Source: CAVALG01 sp963630555 (GTDB lineage: Bacteria; Bacillota; Clostridia; Oscillospirales; Acutalibacteraceae). Taken from it: DNA of 64,000 bases. Of this stretch, positions 59,799 through 64,000 are shown in pieces. The translations under genes were made by a program, and so were the position numbers. Every line of letters starts with the position of its first letter. The stretch's first letter is position 1. The notes under the pieces were generated by a model that worked only from the letters and a program-made list of their open reading frames with translations, was not told where the DNA came from and did no database searches. The stretch lies in assembly GCA_963630555.1 (NCBI GenBank), contig CAVGND010000002.1, forward strand, positions 28,405 through 92,404, in the 5' to 3' direction.

Positions 59799-59980
59799 TT
59801 TTGCACCTCGAATTAAGAATTAAATTCTTTAGTCTTTTCTAAATATATGAAAATGATGCATTATTTTTGAACACCCTCAATTATCCAAGCCCATACGGGC
59901 AACAATGACATTTTCCGCTGTTAATGAAAAAAACATTTCCGAAACAAATAAACCGTTTTTCACAATAAGGATTGCCTTAT

Positions 59981-61156
59981 TTAAAATGTCAATTCATTAA
60001 CTGAAGGAATTAAATTTATAAGCCGATCCTTATAAAATTCAATCAGTTGCTCACGGTCAGGTTCACTGCGACGTACCGTGCGGCGAAGAAGGCGCATATA
60101 GCCTATGATCTTCGCTTTGTTTTCAACCTCGGTGAGTCTGGCGGAATCTTCGGTATCAAGGTACATAGCAAGCGCCCTATGCCAGAATTCTCCTGCCAAT
60201 TCGTGTGAAAAACCAAGAAATTTTTGCGTAACATCGTGATCCAACTCGGAAAATCCGACAAAGGCATTAAACATAGAGCCGAGTTCAAAGATCGGATGAC
60301 CCATACAAAGGGTATCCATATCAATAAGCAGCGCTTCGCCGTCGCGCACCATAATATTGTTAGTGTGATAATCGCCGTGCAGCATAATATTCAGCTCAGG
60401 TACCGCTTCAACCATATTATACAGTTTGTCGCCGATTTCTTTCGGCAAATGCTCCCTGTCAAATGCCGCCCAGTCAAGTGCGATCTGCTTCATGTCAGGC
60501 ATATCGCCGGGCTGTACATTTGTGCCGTGAATTTGTTTGAGCATATCCACATAGTATTTAAGCGGTTCTTCCAAATGTTCGGGGTCTTTTTTCATCATCT
60601 TTGAAAGAGATGTAGCCGACAGCAATTCCATCACCGTGCCGTAACTATCGCCTACTAACACAACATCATACGGGATCGCCGTATTGATTCCGAGCACCAA
60701 TGCCTTACGCGCAAGTTCACGCTCGCGCTGAATATCCGGCAGAGCGTCGGAATTAAAATACACCTTAACGATGGTTTCTTCATCGTAACGGTAAACGGCT
60801 CCGTTAGCACCCTTGCCTATCATTTCGCAGCCATCGACCGAAAGTCTGCGGTAGGCTTTTTTCACCGTCATCATCTCGGTAAATCCGGTCATGTCAAGAA
60901 TTTCATATACATCCGGAGATACATTGATAACCTCCATATCGTTTTCTTCCTTACGCAGACGCAAAAGGACACGCAGTCCGGCACTTGATATGTATTCCAA
61001 ATTTTCCGCATTGATTACAGGTTTTACACCGGGCGCGGCGGCACGAGCCTCAGTAATGCTTTTTTCAACCTCGACAGCATTCGATGTATCCACTCGCCCT
61101 ATAAGATTGATAAAGAGTTTGCCGTTTTCAGTCTGATAAGTTACCTTTGTATTCAT
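59981..61156 (-). CDS. STAS domain fused to an APH-type kinase
   Basis: A 391-residue fusion. Residues 1-103 are a STAS domain (GRVDTSNAVEVEKSI, NLEYISSAGLRVLL with S57/S58 at the usual phospho-site, MTGFTEMM). Residues 108 to about 340 are an aminoglycoside-phosphotransferase/choline-kinase-like domain. It has IGKGANGAVY (nucleotide loop, 113-122), K131 in TIVKVYF, LHGDYHTNNIMV (catalytic H260-x-D262, N267) and LIDMDTL (D279, D281). All catalytic residues are intact. It is coupled to the HD-hydrolase gene by TAATG and is last of a five-gene operon. A role in sensing or phospho-switching is inferred; the substrate is unknown. Confidence 0.88.
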   Translation of the reverse strand: MNTKVTYQTENGKLFINLIGRVDTSNAVEVEKSITEARAAAPGVKPVINAENLEYISSAGLRVLLRLRKEENDMEVINVSPDVYEILDMTGFTEMMTVKKAYRRLSVDGCEMIGKGANGAVYRYDEETIVKVYFNSDALPDIQRERELARKALVLGINTAIPYDVVLVGDSYGTVMELLSATSLSKMMKKDPEHLEEPLKYYVDMLKQIHGTNVQPGDMPDMKQIALDWAAFDREHLPKEIGDKLYNMVEAVPELNIMLHGDYHTNNIMVRDGEALLIDMDTLCMGHPIFELGSMFNAFVGFSELDHDVTQKFLGFSHELAGEFWHRALAMYLDTEDSARLTEVENKAKIIGYMRLLRRTVRRSEPDREQLIEFYKDRLINLIPSVNELTF

Positions 61157-61725
61157 TATGATACCTCCGCAAATACTTTATTTATAAGTTTGATAAATTC
61201 CCGATAAGCCGCCGTATCGGAAAGTTCACTGATATTTTCCGCAATGCTGCGGTAATACCATGCATGTTCTGCCGGGTCTTTTTGATTAAAACGCTGCCAA
61301 ACGGTATCGCCATCTTTTTCCAAATCGTAATAAATCGAACGGATATTTGCAAGCTTATCGCCGAGATACAGCATTTTAACATCTAAATCTTTTGTTTCTT
61401 TCAAAAACTCCAAAGCCTCTTTTTTCCGAAGTTTCCAGGTGCTTTCGGGTGAAAGATGTTCGCGCTTATCTTCAGTTTCCGAAGCCACCAATTCGGCAAC
61501 TCTTTCCCCGAATCGTTCTTCAATTTCGGCGAAGGTAACGCCCGCATCCTCCACAACATCGTGAAGCACTGCCGCCGCTATAACCTCCTGACTGTCGGTT
61601 ATCGAACCGACAATCACAGCCGCTTCCATAGGATGCAAAATATACGGCAGCGATGATTTTTTACGGCGCATACCGTCATGGGTTTTCGCTGCAAAAATGA
61701 TTGCCTCATTTACAATTTCCATCAT
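61156..61725 (-). CDS. Small HD-domain protein of RelA/SpoT hydrolase type
   Basis: A 189-residue single HD domain resembling the (p)ppGpp hydrolase half of RelA/SpoT and the MESH1 small alarmone hydrolases. Motifs: PYILHPMEAA (H31), AAVLHDVVEDAGVT (H55, D56, E59/D60) and KMLYLGDKLANIRSIYYD. No synthetase, TGS or ACT part is present. It overlaps the STAS gene by 4 bases (ATGA) and the kinase fusion by one, so all three are translationally coupled. Alarmone hydrolysis is plausible, but other nucleotide substrates are possible. Confidence 0.87.
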   Translation of the reverse strand: MMEIVNEAIIFAAKTHDGMRRKKSSLPYILHPMEAAVIVGSITDSQEVIAAAVLHDVVEDAGVTFAEIEERFGERVAELVASETEDKREHLSPESTWKLRKKEALEFLKETKDLDVKMLYLGDKLANIRSIYYDLEKDGDTVWQRFNQKDPAEHAWYYRSIAENISELSDTAAYREFIKLINKVFAEVS

Positions 61726-62018
61726 TCAATCTCCAAAATATCTGCAAATCCGGTCATTTCAAGAACCTCCATAACCGTTTCACAAACGCCGACAAGTTTC
61801 ATAGAACCGCATTTGTTCATCTTTTTTTGAGTGCTTAGCAAGACACGCAACCCGGCAGAAGAAATATAAGCAACTTCTTTCATATCCAATATTATCGCTG
61901 TAATCTCTGCAGGAATTGCAACGATAGCCTTTTCGAGTTCCGGTGAAGTAACCGTGTCGATTCGCCCGTTAATATGCAGCACAGCCGTTTTATCCTTGAT
62001 TTCTGTAGTTATTGTCAT
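61722..62018 (-). CDS. STAS-domain protein (anti-sigma factor antagonist-like)
   Basis: A 98-residue single STAS domain similar to SpoIIAA/RsbV. It shows LHINGRIDTVTSPELEKAI, AYISSAGLRVLLSTQKKMN (S at the phospho-site) and VMEVLEMTGFADIL. It is very like the N-terminal domain of the kinase fusion two genes on, indicating duplication. There is no anti-sigma kinase of the RsbW/SpoIIAB type or sigma factor nearby. Its partner may be the fused APH-like kinase or the upstream membrane proteins. Confidence 0.92.
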   Translation of the reverse strand: MTITTEIKDKTAVLHINGRIDTVTSPELEKAIVAIPAEITAIILDMKEVAYISSAGLRVLLSTQKKMNKCGSMKLVGVCETVMEVLEMTGFADILEIE

Positions 62019-62060
62019 TCTTTTTCCTCGTTTTCTTTATCTTGATATATGTTTATTTTA

Positions 62061-63008
62061 TTACTTAAACAATAATTTGATAAGATCCCACAATGCGCCG
62101 CTTAAACTTCCGATCATGATAATCAAGATCATATAAAACAGCATGCTTGCCGGACTTATATAATTGCGCGATACCGAAAAATAAAAATTAAATCGGCTGA
62201 GTTTGCTTTCCTCCTCGGTTTGTTCCCATTGATATGTTATAGCATCTTCGCAGGAAAAACTGTTCGGTGCATAGGCTTTATAAAGTTGTTCCTCCAAACG
62301 CCGTATACGGTAACAGCCGCGGTCACCTACCTCATAATCCTCATTAACAAAAACAGAAACCACGGCGCGTTTTAATTTTTGCCTGTGAAATGCGCCTATG
62401 CGGTTAATTTCGGCAGGAAGCAGACGGAATTCGTTAATACGAACCGAATAACTGTACTTTTCGGCAACAATCGGCGTCATAATACGATCCCTTAATTTTT
62501 CAAGCAAGCCGCCGGCAATTTCTTTGGGTTTAAAAACCCGATTGAGGGATTTGTGGGGAAGGCGGAAGATAAAATACGCTTCATCATTATCAAGAAATTC
62601 CTGCAATCTGTCAAGATCCGCATAAAGCAGCGTACCGCCTGCCAAAGGTTCAAGTTTAAAACCGAGTTTGGAGATATGTATCAAATCAAGCGTTTTGCCG
62701 TGAAAAGCGAGTTCTGAGGTGCATTCGTTTTTCATATAATCCATGATACAAGCCGCATTGAATGTTGCGTACAAAATAGCCTCGTCATTTAAAACAAGAG
62801 AAATATCCGTAAGTTCTTCCTCTGAAACCGAAAACGGAATATATATATTCAAAGAGTGCACCGATTTCATCCCGTGGGTATGAATCGCAATATCCATATA
62901 ACTTTGACCATTGGGGTTCAACCATTCGCCGATATAAAATGTGCTGGCGTCATCACCGTCGAACCAGACCGCCCAACCGTCATCCGCAAAAAAATTATGC
63001 TTGCTCAT
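62061..63008 (-). CDS. Unknown protein with C-terminal membrane anchor
   Basis: A 315-residue protein that I do not recognise. Residues 1 to about 275 look soluble and mixed alpha/beta (DDGWAVWFDGDDASTFYIGEW, YIPFSVSEEELTDISLVLND, VSVFVNEDYEVGDRGCYRI). A single transmembrane helix lies near 285-308 (YISPASMLFYMILIIMIGSL). This is a tail-anchored layout with the soluble part inside. It sits 19 nt after the membrane-protein gene and 42 nt before the STAS gene. By position it could be the sensor or adaptor of the operon. Confidence 0.75.
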   Translation of the reverse strand: MSKHNFFADDGWAVWFDGDDASTFYIGEWLNPNGQSYMDIAIHTHGMKSVHSLNIYIPFSVSEEELTDISLVLNDEAILYATFNAACIMDYMKNECTSELAFHGKTLDLIHISKLGFKLEPLAGGTLLYADLDRLQEFLDNDEAYFIFRLPHKSLNRVFKPKEIAGGLLEKLRDRIMTPIVAEKYSYSVRINEFRLLPAEINRIGAFHRQKLKRAVVSVFVNEDYEVGDRGCYRIRRLEEQLYKAYAPNSFSCEDAITYQWEQTEEESKLSRFNFYFSVSRNYISPASMLFYMILIIMIGSLSGALWDLIKLLFK

Positions 63009-63027
63009 ATACTGTTTATCCGTCCTT

Positions 63028-63705
63028 TTAAATTATCGTTCTACCCGTAATTTCGGCAAGCAATAAAACAGCAGCCGTCAGCACAAAAGGCAGCAGAATA
63101 GATATGATCCGATATTTCTTTTCTTTTTGGATTTGAAAACTCATAAGAAAAACCGAGCCGAAACATACAGCACTGCTTAAAATATGATGCGGAAAATCAC
63201 GTATTGCCGAAGCCAAGTAATGAACGCCTAATACCGCTTGAATCGTATTTCCGAGTCCTAAAACAACAGCGCCGAGCCCATTCTGCTTCTTGCAGTAATA
63301 AGCAATAAATCCTCCCGGTAAAGTCAAGAATGTTGCCGGGAGCCAAATGTATTTGTAATAATACAGTCCCATCTGCAGCGTGAGATTCCCAAACAGTATC
63401 TGAACGATGTACACAAGCGGCTGACTTATCAGGAAAAAAACAAAGCATTTCAGCATTGCCTCCAGATTTGTATTGCAGTTTACAGTAATAATAACCGCAA
63501 AAACGACCCACCATTCATAGGATATCCCGATATCCTGAAAAGAAGTGTCCTTCAGGCAGCCAAACAACATTGCCGCCCCGGTATAAATGCCTGCCGCAGC
63601 AGCAAATATCACTGTAATCAGCCAATTCATCTGCAAATTTCCGAACAGATTTCTTACAGATTTTTCAAAACTGAAGTTGTGAGATTTTCCGCTGCTTACG
63701 AACAT
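63028..63705 (-). CDS. Multi-pass membrane protein, first gene of the STAS operon
   Basis: A 225-residue protein with about six or seven predicted helices (WLITVIFAAAAGIYTGAAML, WWVVFAVIITVN, CFVFFLISQPLVYIVQIL, LPATFLTLPGGFIAYYC, ILLPFVLTAAVLLLAEI). No family recognised. It starts with ATG after AGGGGAT and follows a consensus promoter. A role as membrane receptor or transport component for the rest of the operon is only a positional inference. Confidence 0.75.
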   Translation of the reverse strand: MFVSSGKSHNFSFEKSVRNLFGNLQMNWLITVIFAAAAGIYTGAAMLFGCLKDTSFQDIGISYEWWVVFAVIITVNCNTNLEAMLKCFVFFLISQPLVYIVQILFGNLTLQMGLYYYKYIWLPATFLTLPGGFIAYYCKKQNGLGAVVLGLGNTIQAVLGVHYLASAIRDFPHHILSSAVCFGSVFLMSFQIQKEKKYRIISILLPFVLTAAVLLLAEITGRTII

Positions 63706-63828
63706 ATATATCCCCTGTTTCCATCCTTTAAATTTTATTTTCGGTAAATTTGATTTAAATAAAACCGTATAAAACCTGTTGCTCTGTTTTTAAAATCAGC
63801 ACACGTCAATCTTACAGCATATGCTGAT

Positions 63829-63857
63829 ATTATAATGTAGGATTTTAACAAAGTCAA
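63829..63857 (-). promoter_or_regulatory. Promoter of the five-gene STAS/HD/kinase operon
   Basis: TTGACT (63852-63857), 17 bp, TATAAT (63829-63834) on the minus strand. The leader to the first start is about 115 nt and contains an inverted CAGCATATGCTG (63816-63827). Confidence 0.8.
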
Positions 63858-63997
63858 TAGCATTCGTATGCCCACGATGATAATTTTTACAGAGAGTGAA
63901 TTCCCAAAGTAAATTCCACAGTGGAATTTGAAGTGGAATTTAGTATGGGAAAGAAAATGTGGTAGAATTAAGTCTGGGAAAAAAGGAGGCCCAGATT

Positions 63998-64000
63998 ATG
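63998..64000 (+). CDS. Start codon of a gene continuing beyond the window
   Basis: The last three bases are ATG behind AAAGGAGG with 9-nt spacing, so a plus-strand gene begins here. Upstream (63900-63990) the sequence repeats ATTCCAC / GTGGAAT and GGGAAA words, including the palindrome AATTCCACAGTGGAATT. The product cannot be known from the window. Confidence 0.55.

Overview
The window looks like a chromosomal stretch of a gut-type, low-to-mid GC Clostridia (Oscillospirales/Ruminococcaceae-like). This is inferred from four things: a rimP-nusA-ylxR-ylxQ-infB-rbfA-nrnA-truB-ribF operon; a GlgC/GlgD two-subunit glycogen system; an L27 protein with a Prp-cleavable N-terminal extension next to prp; and sporulation-type genes (CwlD-like amidase, collagen-like surface protein) with matching mother-cell-type promoters. 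Several genes use TTG or GTG starts with good ribosome binding sites, and sigma-A-type promoters with 17-bp spacers are frequent.

Layout. 1-2.8 kb: a minus-strand run of two cyclophilins, rfbA and a cut-off secreted cohesin-like protein. 2.9-7 kb: nrdR, then a ribbon-helix-helix regulator with a palindromic operator array and a large zinc-ribbon/TPR/TIR/DUF6273 membrane protein, flanked by modular palindromic repeats. 7-10.9 kb: an SPFH-SHOCT protein, a membrane protein, a phosphodiesterase, a 166-bp three-way palindromic element and three small unknown proteins. 10.9-18.9 kb: the translation/transcription-factor operon. 19.1-22 kb: a lysine riboswitch followed by a three-gene amino-acid ABC importer. 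22.1-24.7 kb: a GldF/GldG pair without an ATPase. 24.8-30.7 kb: glgB-glgC-glgD-glgA. 31-32.7 kb: pduL-hemW. 32.8-38.1 kb: GH115, SGNH esterase and GH78 rhamnosidase. 38.3-40.7 kb: a second polar amino-acid ABC importer. 40.8-41.9 kb: rplU-prp-rpmA. 42.1-44 kb: a collagen-like protein and a glycosyltransferase. 44-46.3 kb: a DUF4364 regulator, tRNA-Thr, an XRE regulator and an FkbM methyltransferase. 46.3-56.4 kb: a GH65 phosphorylase / beta-phosphoglucomutase / GH2 operon with a divergent 1300-residue GH2 protein. 56.4-59.8 kb: the CwlD-like amidase with radA, and a nucleotidyltransferase-like protein. 59.9-63.9 kb: a compact five-gene operon with two membrane proteins, a STAS protein, a small alarmone-hydrolase-like HD protein and a STAS-kinase fusion. 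The last three bases are the start codon of another gene.

The gene content fits a carbohydrate-fermenting anaerobe. It stores glycogen, debranches imported acidic or rhamnosylated oligosaccharides inside the cell (none of these hydrolases has a signal peptide), uses phosphorolysis to save ATP, and probably makes acetyl-phosphate through PduL. The best candidates for undescribed biology are the STAS / HD hydrolase / STAS-APH operon (59981-63705), the TIR protein with its autoregulated ribbon-helix-helix partner (3596-6216), and the palindromic elements at 6.2-6.9 kb and 9.6-9.7 kb.
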